Shown piece by piece: positions 43,076 to 53,469 of a stretch of 64,000 nt of DNA. Positions within the stretch are counted from its first letter, which is position 1, and the number at the start of each line of letters is the position of its first letter. Both the position numbers and the translations under genes were made by a program. The notes beneath the pieces are model-generated. The model saw only the letters and a program-made list of their open reading frames with translations, ran no database searches and was not told where the DNA came from. The stretch is from Actinacidiphila yanglinensis (GTDB taxonomy: Bacteria; Actinomycetota; Actinomycetes; Streptomycetales; Streptomycetaceae): the NCBI RefSeq assembly GCF_900107965.1, contig NZ_FNVU01000005.1, positions 62,001 to 126,000 on the forward strand. The letters run 5' to 3'.

Positions 43076-44038
43076 TCAGCGGCCGAGCGGGGAGTCGGCC
43101 GGGATGCTGCCGAGCCGGCCGGCCTGGAAGTCGTCGAAGGCCTGGGCGAGTTCGGCGTGGGTGTTCATGACGAACGGGCCGTACTGCATCATCGGCTCGC
43201 GGATGGGCAGCCCGCCGAGCAGGACGACCTCGAAGTTGGCGCTGCGGGAGTCCTGCTTGTCGTGGGCGCGCAGGGTGACGGCGTCGCCCTCGCCGAAGAC
43301 GACCGCCTGGCCCATCTGGAAGGGCCGCTCCCCGGGGCCCGCGAAGCCGCGGCCGGCGAGCCCGTAGGCGAGCGCGTTGAAGTCCTTGCGCCACGGGAGG
43401 GTGACGGTCGCGCCCGGGTTCACCGAGAGGTGGATCATCGTGATCGGGGTGTGCGTCGAGCCGGGGCCGCTGTGGCCGCCCAGGTCGCCGGCGATGAGGC
43501 GGATGAGGGCGCCGCCGTCCTCGGAGGTGAGCAGCTTCAGCCCGCCCGCGCGGATGTCCTGGTACTTCGGCGGCATCATCTTGTCCGCCTTCGGGAGGTT
43601 CACCCACAGCTGGAGGCCGTGGAAGAGCCCGCCGCTCATCACCAGCGACTCCGGCGGCGTCTCGATGTGCAGCAGCCCGGACCCGGCGGTCATCCACTGG
43701 GTGTCGCCGTTGGTGATGGTGCCGCCGCCACCGTGGCTGTCCTGGTGCACGAAGGTGCCGTCCATGATGTAGGTCACGGTCTCGAAGCCGCGGTGCGGGT
43801 GCCACGGGGTGCCCTTCGGCTCGCCCGCCGCGTACTCCACCTCGCCCATCTGGTCCATCATGATGAACGGGTCCAGGTGCCGGTAGTCGATCCCCGCGAA
43901 GGCGCGGCGCACCGGGAAGCCCTCGCCCTCCAGCCCGCTCGGCGCGGTGCTCACCGCTCGCGCGGGGCGTGGGGTGCTCTCCGCCCCCACGCTCACCCGG
44001 GGCAGGCTCAGCGGGTTCTCAACGGTCACTGCGGGCAT
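43076..44038 (-). CDS. Pirin family protein
   Basis: The 320-residue product is a bicupin of the pirin family: the metal-binding segment WHPHRGFETVTYIMDGTFVH and HIETPPESLVMSGGLFHGLQ in the first cupin, and PFVMNTHAELAQAFDDFQAG near the end. Pirins bind iron; some act as quercetinases and others as redox-sensing cofactors. The ATG has GGAGG upstream. The promoter region has a direct TGAAC repeat (TTGAACTCTGAAC near 44074) that could bind a regulator. It is monocistronic. Confidence 0.93.
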   Translation of the reverse strand: MPAVTVENPLSLPRVSVGAESTPRPARAVSTAPSGLEGEGFPVRRAFAGIDYRHLDPFIMMDQMGEVEYAAGEPKGTPWHPHRGFETVTYIMDGTFVHQDSHGGGGTITNGDTQWMTAGSGLLHIETPPESLVMSGGLFHGLQLWVNLPKADKMMPPKYQDIRAGGLKLLTSEDGGALIRLIAGDLGGHSGPGSTHTPITMIHLSVNPGATVTLPWRKDFNALAYGLAGRGFAGPGERPFQMGQAVVFGEGDAVTLRAHDKQDSRSANFEVVLLGGLPIREPMMQYGPFVMNTHAELAQAFDDFQAGRLGSIPADSPLGR

Positions 44039-44149
44039 GACGGCCTCCTCCTGTTGCTCACAACCAAAGTAGTTGAACTCTGAACAGATCGCAAGGCGTC
44101 ACCATTCCCTCACGGAGATGGGGGTGCCCAGACCCTCCGGGGCGGCTTG

Positions 44150-44370
44150 TACTGCCCGTCGAGGGACCACCTGTCGGTGGTGGGTTGCGCGCGCAGTTCC
44201 CCGCGCCCCTGGGTATGTGCGGCTCCTCCCGCGAAAAGAGGGCAACCCCCAAGGGGCGCGGGGGGGCACCTCCCAGCCGCCAGGCTGCGGGAGAACTGTG
44301 CGAACAACCACAGCCGGACCGCAAGGTCCCGTGTCAACAGAACGGGGCACCCCGGGGGGTCAGGGGCGCG
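44150..44370. repeat. Intergenic palindromic repeat, copy B, with nested insert
   Basis: This copy shares the blocks GTCGAGGGACCACCTG, the left arm CGCGCAGTTCCCCGCGCCCC (44190-44209), the spacer word CGCGAAAAGAG and the right flank GACCGCAAGGTCCC with copy A. Its right arm is interrupted near 44264-44292 by about 29 bases that include CAGCCGCCAGGCTG; the same module occurs reversed in the left arm of copy C. It lies between the pirin start and the SseB-like gene stop. Confidence 0.85.
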
Positions 44371-44372
44371 GC

Positions 44373-44891
44373 TCAGCCGTACATGCGGCGCATGGTGAAC
44401 TCGACCATCTGCTCGACCGCCTTCGCGTCGAACACCATGCGGTGCTGCCCGTCGATGTCGAGCACGAACCCGTACCCCGTCGGCAGCAGATCCAGCACCT
44501 CCGCCCCGGTGATCACGAAGTACTTGGACTCCTTGCCCGCGTACCTCCGCAACTCCTTGAGCGAGGTGAACATCGGGATGACCGGCTGCTGGGTGTCGTG
44601 CAGCGCCAGGAACCCGGGGTTCTCGCCGCGCGGGCAGTACACCTTGGACGTGGCGAAGATCGCCTGGAAGTCCTCGGCCATCATCGCCCCGGTCGTGAAC
44701 GCGCGGACCGCGTCGGCCAGCGACGGCGGGGACGGCTCCGGGTACGCGGGCGCCGGCTCCGGGTAGCCGGGGCCGCCCATCGGACCGCCGTCCATGGGCG
44801 CGCCCATCGGCGGACCCATCGGGGGACCCATGGGACCGGAGCCCATCTGACCGCCCTGGCCGCCATTCACGCTCTGCTCGTAGCCGTACAC
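44373..44891 (-). CDS. SseB-domain protein with Met/Pro/Gly-rich N-terminus
   Basis: The 172-residue product has an N-terminal segment of about 50 residues rich in Met, Gly and Pro, with repeats of PMGPP/PMGAP type, then an SseB N-terminal-type domain (DFQAIFATSKVYCPRGENPG, then PVIPMFTSLKELRRYAGKES and EVLDLLPTGYGFVLD). SseB in E. coli is linked to serine sensitivity; in actinobacteria related proteins are often near secretion genes. Function here is unknown. It starts with GTG at 44891. The start overlaps no other gene; the FadE-type gene diverges from it. Confidence 0.82.
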   Translation of the reverse strand: MYGYEQSVNGGQGGQMGSGPMGPPMGPPMGAPMDGGPMGGPGYPEPAPAYPEPSPPSLADAVRAFTTGAMMAEDFQAIFATSKVYCPRGENPGFLALHDTQQPVIPMFTSLKELRRYAGKESKYFVITGAEVLDLLPTGYGFVLDIDGQHRMVFDAKAVEQMVEFTMRRMYG

Positions 44892-44967
44892 GGGCCCCAG
44901 GGTATCGAGCCCGGCACGCGGGCAACGAGGAAGGCGTCACATCGGGCCGGAAGGGCTTGCTTCTTAT

Positions 44968-44979
44968 TACCGACCGGTA
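44968..44979. promoter_or_regulatory. TetR/FadR-like operator before the acyl-CoA dehydrogenase
   Basis: TACCG-AC-CGGTA, in the context TTACCGACCGGTAGC, is a 12-base dyad of the type often found before actinobacterial fatty-acid oxidation genes. It lies 51 bases upstream of the start. No regulator gene is adjacent. Confidence 0.5.
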
Positions 44980-45030
44980 GCATCATTTCGGATGAAGCCT
45001 TCTTCTTGACTGCGATACGGAGCCTCCTCC

Positions 45031-46857
45031 ATGGGCCACTACAAGTCGAACCTCCGCGACATCGAGTTCAACCTCTTCGAGGTCCTGGGCCGCGACCAGG
45101 TCTACGGCACCGGTCCGTTCGCGGAGATGGACGTGGACACCGCGAAGGACATCCTGAGCGAGCTCGCCCGCCTCGCGGAGCACGAGCTGGCCGACTCCTA
45201 CGCCGACGCCGACCGCAATCCGCCGGTCTTCGACCCGAAGACCAGCACCGCGCCGATCCCCGACTCCTTCAAGAAGAGCTACGCCGCCTTCATGGACGCC
45301 GAGTACTGGCGGCTGGGCCTGCCCGAGGAGATCGGCGGCACCACCGCGCCGCGCTCCCTGATCTGGGCCTATGCCGAACTGGTGCTCGGCTCCAACCCCG
45401 CGGTGTGGATGTACAGCTCCGGCCCGGCCTTCGCCCGCATCCTCTTCGAGGAGGGCACCGAGGAGCAGAAGAAGATCGCCTCCCTCGCGGTGGAGAAGCA
45501 GTGGGGCTCCACCATGGTCCTCACCGAGCCCGACGCCGGCTCCGACGTCGGCGCCGGCCGGACCAGGGCCGTCCGGCAGGAGGACGGCAGCTGGCACATC
45601 GAGGGTGTCAAGCGCTTCATCACCTCGGGCGAGCACGACATGTCCGACAACATCATCCACTACGTGCTGGCCCGTCCCGAGGGCGCCGGCCCCGGCACCA
45701 AGGGCCTGTCGCTGTTCATGGTCCCGAAGTACGCGTTCGACTTCACCACCGGCGAGCTGGGCGAGCGCAACGGCGTGTACGCCACGAACGTCGAGCACAA
45801 GATGGGCCTGAAGGCGTCCAACACCTGCGAGATGACCTTCGGCGACAAGCACCCCGCCAAGGGCTGGCTGATCGGCGACCGGCACGACGGCATCCGCCAG
45901 ATGTTCCGGATCATCGAGTTCGCCCGCATGATGGTCGGCACCAAGGCGATCGCCACCCTGTCCACCGGCTACCTGAACGCGCTGGAGTACGCGAAGGAGC
46001 GGGTGCAGGGCCCGGACCTGGCCCGGTTCACCGACAAGGCCGCGCCCAAGGTCACCATCACCCACCACCCCGACGTGCGCCGCTCCCTGATGACGCAGAA
46101 GGCGTACGCGGAGGGCATGCGCGCCCTCGTCCTCTACACCGCGACCGTCCAGGACGGCATCCAGGCCGCCGAGGCCCGCGGCGAGGACGCCAAGCACCTG
46201 CACGGGCTCAACGACCTGCTGCTGCCGATCGTGAAGGGCTACGGCTCGGAGCGGTCCTACGAGCAGCTCGCACAGTCGCTCCAGACCTTCGGCGGCTCCG
46301 GGTACCTCCAGGAGTACCCGATCGAGCAGTACATCCGGGACGCCAAGATCGACACCCTCTACGAGGGCACCACCGCGATCCAGGGCCAGGACTTCTTCTT
46401 CCGGAAGATCGTCCGCGACCAGGGGCAGGCGCTGACCGCGCTCAGCGAGGAGATCAAGAAGTTCCTCGCCGAGGCGCCGGGCGGCGACGAGCTGACCGCG
46501 GCCCGCGACCAGCTCGCGAGGTCCGCGGCCGACCTGGAGTCGATCGTCGGCACCATGCTCACCGACCTCGCGGCCACCGAGCAGGACGTGCGCTCCATCT
46601 ACAAGGTGGGCCTGAACGCCACCCGGCTGCTGCTCGCCTCGGGCGACGTGGTCACCGGCTACCTGCTGCTGCGCGGCGCCGCGGTGGCGGCCGAGAAGCT
46701 CCCGTCGGCGACCGGCAAGGACCGGGCGTTCTACGCGGGGAAGGTCGCCGCGGCGACGTTCTTCGCGAGCACGGTGCTCCCCGAGGTCGGTACCGCGCGG
46801 GCGCTGGCCGAGACGGTCACCCTGGACATCATGGACCTGCCCGAAGAGGCGTTCTGA
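45031..46857 (+). CDS. Acyl-CoA dehydrogenase (FadE type, long form)
   Basis: The enzyme introduces the alpha-beta double bond in fatty acyl-CoA during beta-oxidation, with FAD. The 608-residue product has the N-terminal helical domain, the middle domain with [20 protein letters not shown], and a C-terminal domain with [20 protein letters not shown] followed by [18 protein letters not shown], where the Glu of YEGTT is the likely catalytic base. The extra 60-100 C-terminal residues match the long FadE forms of actinobacteria. It is monocistronic, with a strong terminator downstream. Confidence 0.95.
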   Translation: MGHYKSNLRDIEFNLFEVLGRDQVYGTGPFAEMDVDTAKDILSELARLAEHELADSYADADRNPPVFDPKTSTAPIPDSFKKSYAAFMDAEYWRLGLPEEIGGTTAPRSLIWAYAELVLGSNPAVWMYSSGPAFARILFEEGTEEQKKIASLAVEKQWGSTMVLTEPDAGSDVGAGRTRAVRQEDGSWHIEGVKRFITSGEHDMSDNIIHYVLARPEGAGPGTKGLSLFMVPKYAFDFTTGELGERNGVYATNVEHKMGLKASNTCEMTFGDKHPAKGWLIGDRHDGIRQMFRIIEFARMMVGTKAIATLSTGYLNALEYAKERVQGPDLARFTDKAAPKVTITHHPDVRRSLMTQKAYAEGMRALVLYTATVQDGIQAAEARGEDAKHLHGLNDLLLPIVKGYGSERSYEQLAQSLQTFGGSGYLQEYPIEQYIRDAKIDTLYEGTTAIQGQDFFFRKIVRDQGQALTALSEEIKKFLAEAPGGDELTAARDQLARSAADLESIVGTMLTDLAATEQDVRSIYKVGLNATRLLLASGDVVTGYLLLRGAAVAAEKLPSATGKDRAFYAGKVAAATFFASTVLPEVGTARALAETVTLDIMDLPEEAF

Positions 46858-46930
46858 CCCGAGGGCGTCCCGGGCCCGCCGGCCCGCCCGGCTGCCGGGC
46901 CGCCCGTCCCCTCCCGCGCTTCCCGCGCTC

Positions 46931-46972
46931 CGACGGCGTGCCGTCGCCTTCCCCGGCGACGGCACGCCGTCG
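46931..46972 (+). terminator. Strong terminator after the acyl-CoA dehydrogenase gene
   Basis: Perfect 18-bp arms beginning CGACGGCGTGCCGTCG (46931-46948 and 46955-46972) flank a TTCCCC loop, 73 bases past the stop. Each arm is itself nearly palindromic (CGACGGC-GT-GCCGTCG), so the site could form a cruciform as well as a single hairpin. Confidence 0.88.
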
Positions 46973-46999
46973 CGTATGGCCGAAAACTAAGCTGTGCCC

Positions 47000-48295
47000 A
47001 TGACCTCTCAGCACCCCGCGTTCGACCGCACGCACACCGACGACCTGGCCGCCTTCGTACGATCCGCGCCCTCCCCCTACCACGCGGCGGAGACCGTGGC
47101 CGAGCGGCTGGACGCGGCCGGATTCCGCCGGGTCGAGGAGACCGAGCGGTGGGAGGACGGCGCGGCCGGCGGGCGCTACGTGGTGCGCGGCGGCGCCGTC
47201 GTCGCCTGGTACGTGCCCGAGGGGGCCTCGCCGGGCACCCCGTTCCGGGTGGTGGGAGCGCACACCGACTCGCCGAACCTGCGGGTCAAGCCGCAGCCCG
47301 ACCTCGGCTCGCACGGCTGGCGCCAGGTCGCCGTCGAGATCTACGGCGGCCCGCTGCTCAACAGCTGGCTCGACCGCGACCTCGGCATCGCCGGCCGGCT
47401 GTCCCTGCGCGACGGCACCTCCCGCCTGGTCGACGTCGACCGGCCGCTGCTGCGGGTGGCCCAGCTCGCCATCCACCTCGACCGCTCGGCGAACGACGCG
47501 CTCACCCTGGACCGGCAGCGCCACCTCCAGCCGCTGTGGGGGCTGGGCGACGCCGAGGAGGGCGACCTGATCTCCTTCCTCGCCCAGGAGGCGGGGGTCG
47601 CCGAGGCCGACGTGACCGGCTGGGACCTCATGGCGCACGACGTCCAGCCGCCGGCCTACCTCGGCCGCGACCGAGAACTGTTCGCCTCCCCCCGGCTGGA
47701 CAACCTGCTGTCCGTGCACGCCTGCGTGGCCGCGCTGATCCGGGCCGCCGAGCAGCCGGACCTCGCCCACATCCCGGTCATGGCCGCCTTCGACCACGAG
47801 GAGGCCGGCAGCGGGTCCGACACCGGCGCCGGCGGCCCGCTGCTCGGGCGGGTCTTCGAACGCTCCGTGCTGGCCCGGGGCGGCGACCGCGAGGACCTGC
47901 TGCGCGCGCTGGCCGGAACGGTCTGCGCGTCCTCCGACGTCGGCCACGCCGTCCACCCCAACTACGCCGAGCGGCACGACCCGAGCCACCACCCGCGGGC
48001 CAACGGGGGCCCGATCCTGAAGTCCAACGTCAACCAGCGCTATGCCACCGACGGGGCCGGCCGTGCCGCCTTCGCCGCCGCCTGCGAGCGGGCCGGGGTG
48101 CCCTTCCAGCACTTCGTGTCCAACAACACGGTGCCCTGCGGGACCACGATCGGGCCCATCACCGCGGCCCGGCACGGCATCACCACCGTGGACGTCGGCG
48201 TCGCGCTGCTGTCGATGCACTCCGCCCGCGAGCTCGCCGGCGCGGACGACCCGCACCTGCTCGCCAGCGCGCTCGCCGCCTTCCTGGAGAGCTGA
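47000..48295 (+). CDS. M18-family metallo-aminopeptidase
   Basis: M18 enzymes are dinuclear-zinc aminopeptidases acting in the cytoplasm, often on acidic N-termini. The 431-residue product has the family metal segments: VVGAHTDSPNLRVKPQPD near the start, FDHEEAGSGSDTGAGGPLL in the middle, and MHSARELAGADD near the end. HPNYAERHDPSHHPRANGGP is the typical active-site loop. An in-frame GTG at 46994 is an alternative start two codons earlier. The upstream region carries the terminator of the preceding gene. Confidence 0.94.
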   Translation: MTSQHPAFDRTHTDDLAAFVRSAPSPYHAAETVAERLDAAGFRRVEETERWEDGAAGGRYVVRGGAVVAWYVPEGASPGTPFRVVGAHTDSPNLRVKPQPDLGSHGWRQVAVEIYGGPLLNSWLDRDLGIAGRLSLRDGTSRLVDVDRPLLRVAQLAIHLDRSANDALTLDRQRHLQPLWGLGDAEEGDLISFLAQEAGVAEADVTGWDLMAHDVQPPAYLGRDRELFASPRLDNLLSVHACVAALIRAAEQPDLAHIPVMAAFDHEEAGSGSDTGAGGPLLGRVFERSVLARGGDREDLLRALAGTVCASSDVGHAVHPNYAERHDPSHHPRANGGPILKSNVNQRYATDGAGRAAFAAACERAGVPFQHFVSNNTVPCGTTIGPITAARHGITTVDVGVALLSMHSARELAGADDPHLLASALAAFLES

Positions 48296-48315
48296 GGGCC
48301 CCTCCCCGCCCGCCG

Positions 48316-49356
48316 CTAGTAGGTCACCGTGATGCGGCGGGCGGGGCCGTCCACGCGGACCCGGCCGCCGTAGGGGATGACCTGCTGCGGGTCGGTGTGG
48401 CCCAGGTCGACGTCGAAGACGATCATCGTCTCGGGGGCGTACAGCCCGAACGCGCGCAGCACGGCGGCGCGTTGCCGCTCGCGGTGGGCGACGCGCTGCT
48501 CGGGCGGGAGCGGCCGGTCGAAGGACCATGCCTTCGCGCGGCCCATCAGCAGCGCGGGGAAGCGCCGGAGCAGCCCGCGCTCGCCCATGTTCCGCAGGAT
48601 GCGGAACACCTCCTCGTCGGAGGGGAGTTCCTCCGAGGTCTCCAGGAAGAGCACGCACCCGTCGTACTCCTCCGGCGGCCGGATGCCGCGGTCGGCCATG
48701 AGCAGCCAGGACAGGATCTCCAGGTTCCCGCCCCAGCTCGGGCCCTCCACCACGCGGTCGGGGCGGTGCCAGGTCCAACCGCCGGCCGGCTCCATCCGCG
48801 GCGCGGAGTCGAAGGTGTGCGGGTCCTCCCAGCGGCGCGCCATGTCGGTGAACTCGGCCGCCGGCGCGAGTTCGTACGTCCCGGAGCCGAGCAGCGCCGC
48901 GCGCAGCGACCGCTCGGTCACCGGGTGCAGGGCCCCGGGCCGGCCGAACTCCACCATCACGCTGCCGCCGTGGTAGCCGACGATCCCCAGGTTCCACAGG
49001 TGCACCAGCAGGTTCGTGTTGTCGCTGTACCCGAAGAACGGCTTGGGGTTCGCCCGCAGCAACTCCGCGTCCAGCAGCGGCAGGACGGTGATCTGGTCGT
49101 CCCCGCCGATGCTGCTGATCACCGCCTTCACCTCGGGGTCCGCGAACGCGGCGTGCAGGTCCGCGGCCCGCTCGGCGGGTGTGGACCCCATCCGCCGGGT
49201 GCTGGGGTACTCCACCACCTCCAGCCCGAACTCCGCCCGCAGCCGGGCCAGTCCGAGCTCGAACGGCAGCGGCAGCACCTGCGGCAGTCCGGCCGACGGC
49301 GACACGACCGCGACCCGGTCCCCCGGACGCGGCTTGGCGGGACAGAGAGGCTCCAT
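48316..49356 (-). CDS. LD-carboxypeptidase (peptidase family S66)
   Basis: S66 enzymes trim the terminal D-Ala from tetrapeptides during murein recycling or, as in MccF, cleave microcin-type nucleotides. The 346-residue product has the nucleophile motif FGYSDNTNLL, an acidic segment CVLFLETSEEL, and VDLGHTDPQQ with the triad His. The N-terminus RPGDRVAVVSPSAGLP is the family hallmark. The ATG at 49356 places it 50 bases after the molybdoenzyme gene on the same strand, so the two may be co-transcribed. It converges on the aminopeptidase gene with a 20-base gap. Confidence 0.93.
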   Translation of the reverse strand: MEPLCPAKPRPGDRVAVVSPSAGLPQVLPLPFELGLARLRAEFGLEVVEYPSTRRMGSTPAERAADLHAAFADPEVKAVISSIGGDDQITVLPLLDAELLRANPKPFFGYSDNTNLLVHLWNLGIVGYHGGSVMVEFGRPGALHPVTERSLRAALLGSGTYELAPAAEFTDMARRWEDPHTFDSAPRMEPAGGWTWHRPDRVVEGPSWGGNLEILSWLLMADRGIRPPEEYDGCVLFLETSEELPSDEEVFRILRNMGERGLLRRFPALLMGRAKAWSFDRPLPPEQRVAHRERQRAAVLRAFGLYAPETMIVFDVDLGHTDPQQVIPYGGRVRVDGPARRITVTY

Positions 49357-49406
49357 CCCGCCATGATCGCCGATCGCCGCCACCCGGGCCGCCCTTTTTC
49401 CGCCCG

Positions 49407-51758
<2,352 letters not shown>

Positions 51759-51829
51759 GCGCCCCCACCATATCTACGCATAGCAGGCATTCCGCCGCAT
51801 CCATCCGGACGGGGCGCGGCCGTCCGGGG

Positions 51830-52342
51830 TCAGCCGCTCGGCCAGCTGGGAACGCGCGGGCATTCCTGGCCCGAGTCGGGGCGCACCCGGCTCTCGGTGA
51901 TCTCGCCGCGCCATTCGCCGGTCTCCCTGCCGTGGCCCTCGATGAACTGCTTGAAGCACTCCAGGTTCCCGTGCACGCGGCGGCGCAGGACACCGGAGGA
52001 GGCGCCGGCCCAGTCCACGAGCCCGGCCGGCGAGAACTCCAGCCGCAGCGTCACCCGGGTCTCGCCTTCCCCCCGCGGGTGGAAGCGCACCTCACCCGAA
52101 TGGGTAGGGCTGTCCAGGCTGCGCCAGGCGATGCGCTCGTCCGGCCGCTGCTCCACCACCTCGGCGTCGAACTCCCTGGTCACGCCGCCATGCCGGGTGA
52201 CCCAGTGGATCAGCGTCGCCTGCGAGCGCTCCACGCGCACCACGCCGTGCATGAACCGGGGGAAACTCTCGAACTGCGTCCACTGGTTGTAGGCGGTCCG
52301 GACCGGAACCCGGACGTCGACGTAATCCTCGATCGTGCTCAT
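51830..52342 (-). CDS. SRPBCC/polyketide-cyclase-like protein
   Basis: The 170-residue product starts MSTIEDYVDVRVPVRTAYNQ and continues WTQFESFPRFMHGVVRVERS, the START/SRPBCC pattern in which a deep cavity binds hydrophobic molecules. The second half reads ERIAWRSLDSPTHSGEVRFH and VTLRLEFSPAGLVDWAG. Its ligand is unknown; such proteins in Streptomyces include polyketide cyclases but also stress proteins. The ATG at 52342 starts at the domain boundary. It lies 72 bases downstream-facing from the molybdoenzyme start on the same strand. Confidence 0.85.
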   Translation of the reverse strand: MSTIEDYVDVRVPVRTAYNQWTQFESFPRFMHGVVRVERSQATLIHWVTRHGGVTREFDAEVVEQRPDERIAWRSLDSPTHSGEVRFHPRGEGETRVTLRLEFSPAGLVDWAGASSGVLRRRVHGNLECFKQFIEGHGRETGEWRGEITESRVRPDSGQECPRVPSWPSG

Positions 52343-52540
52343 GACTGACCTGTCTCTCCGCACCCGTAGCGCCGCTCAGGACTGTCCGACCCCCGAATTC
52401 CAGCCTAGTGACATCGGGAACGATCCGCCCATTCCCACCCACAAGATCAGATATAGGTACCATGCGGGCACATCTCACAGGAGGTGGCGGGTCCCGGGAG
52501 AGGACCGGGGGTCACGACGCACCAGAGGAGACATGACGGC

Positions 52541-53125
52541 ATGCAGGTGACCTTCGCCCCCTCGGACTTCCCCCCACTGGCACTCGGCTTCTTCGGCCTC
52601 GGCACGGGCTATCTCATCTGGGGCCCGCAGGAGTTGGTGGGCTGGCCGAAACGTGACGAGCGGGTCGACCGGTCACTGGGCGTATGGGGGGTCTGGCTGC
52701 CCGGGTTCTGCCAGTTCGTCACCGGCGTCATCCTGTTCGTCGGGCTGACCTGGTTCCAGGTGTTCCAGGACCGCGCCCTCTACATGGCCGCGTTCGCCTT
52801 CTCGGCCTACGGCATCCACTGGTTCAGCATCGGCTGGAACCGCTACCGCGGAAACGATCCACGGCCCAACGCGGGCATGTCGGTGGCCTTCATGCTCATC
52901 TCCGCGATGGGCGCGACCGTGTTCTTCCGGGTCGGCGACTGGCCCGTGGGCCTGGTCTTCCTCGGCCTGTTCGCCGTCTACTTCTTCGAGTTCTTCGTCT
53001 CGGTCGGCCTCTCCGTGGCCGAACGCGCCCTCGGCCTGTTCCGGCTGGCCACGGGAATGTGGCTGATGTACGTGGCCTACGCGGTCGCCGTCGACTTCGC
53101 CCTCGGCTGGACCTGGCGCACCTGA
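52541..53125 (+). CDS. Six-helix membrane protein resembling the GPR1/FUN34/YaaH acetate transporters
   Basis: The 194-residue product has six predicted helices and starts with DFPPLALGFFGLGTGYLIWG, which recalls the NPAPLGL signature of the acetate/succinate transporter SatP (YaaH), with Pro-Pro-Leu-Ala-Leu in place of Pro-Ala-Pro-Leu-Gly-Leu. Later segments (FCQFVTGVILFVGLTWF, YMAAFAFSAYGIHWFSIGWN) are consistent. The altered signature makes substrate uncertain. The ATG at 52541 has GAGGAG 10 bases before it. A small membrane-protein gene follows 104 bases later on the same strand. Confidence 0.7.
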   Translation: MQVTFAPSDFPPLALGFFGLGTGYLIWGPQELVGWPKRDERVDRSLGVWGVWLPGFCQFVTGVILFVGLTWFQVFQDRALYMAAFAFSAYGIHWFSIGWNRYRGNDPRPNAGMSVAFMLISAMGATVFFRVGDWPVGLVFLGLFAVYFFEFFVSVGLSVAERALGLFRLATGMWLMYVAYAVAVDFALGWTWRT

Positions 53126-53229
53126 GGAACCGCGCCGCGCCCACGGCGGCGGCAGATTGCGGCCAAGGCCGCCGGGTAGGCGACAGCCGTCACCACTCAC
53201 CGTCAACTCGACAGATGGAGGCGGGTCCT

Positions 53230-53469
53230 GTGGGCATCGGAGGCTGCATCATCCTGATCGCGGTGGGCGCGATCGTCACGTTCGCGACCGACTGGCACAT
53301 GAAGGGCGTCAACCTCGACCTGGTCGGCGTGATCATGATGGCCGTCGGGATCATCGGGCTCGCCGCGTACGTCAGCATCTTCAAACGCCGGCGCATCCCG
53401 CCCACCGCGGACGGCGACCTGCCGCCCGTCACGGAGGAGCGCTACTACCCGTCCGACCGGCGCTACTGA
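53230..53469 (+). CDS. DUF6458-like small membrane protein
   Basis: The 79-residue product starts GTG with MGIGGCIILIAVGAIVTFAT, continues WHMKGVNLDLVGVIMMAVGI and ends in a charged, Tyr-rich tail (ERYYPSDRRY). This two-helix form is the DUF6458 pattern seen widely in actinobacteria; function unknown. GGAGG lies 8 bases before the start. Its stop overlaps the stop of the convergent thioredoxin-NHL gene by 7 bases. Confidence 0.82.
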   Translation: MGIGGCIILIAVGAIVTFATDWHMKGVNLDLVGVIMMAVGIIGLAAYVSIFKRRRIPPTADGDLPPVTEERYYPSDRRY

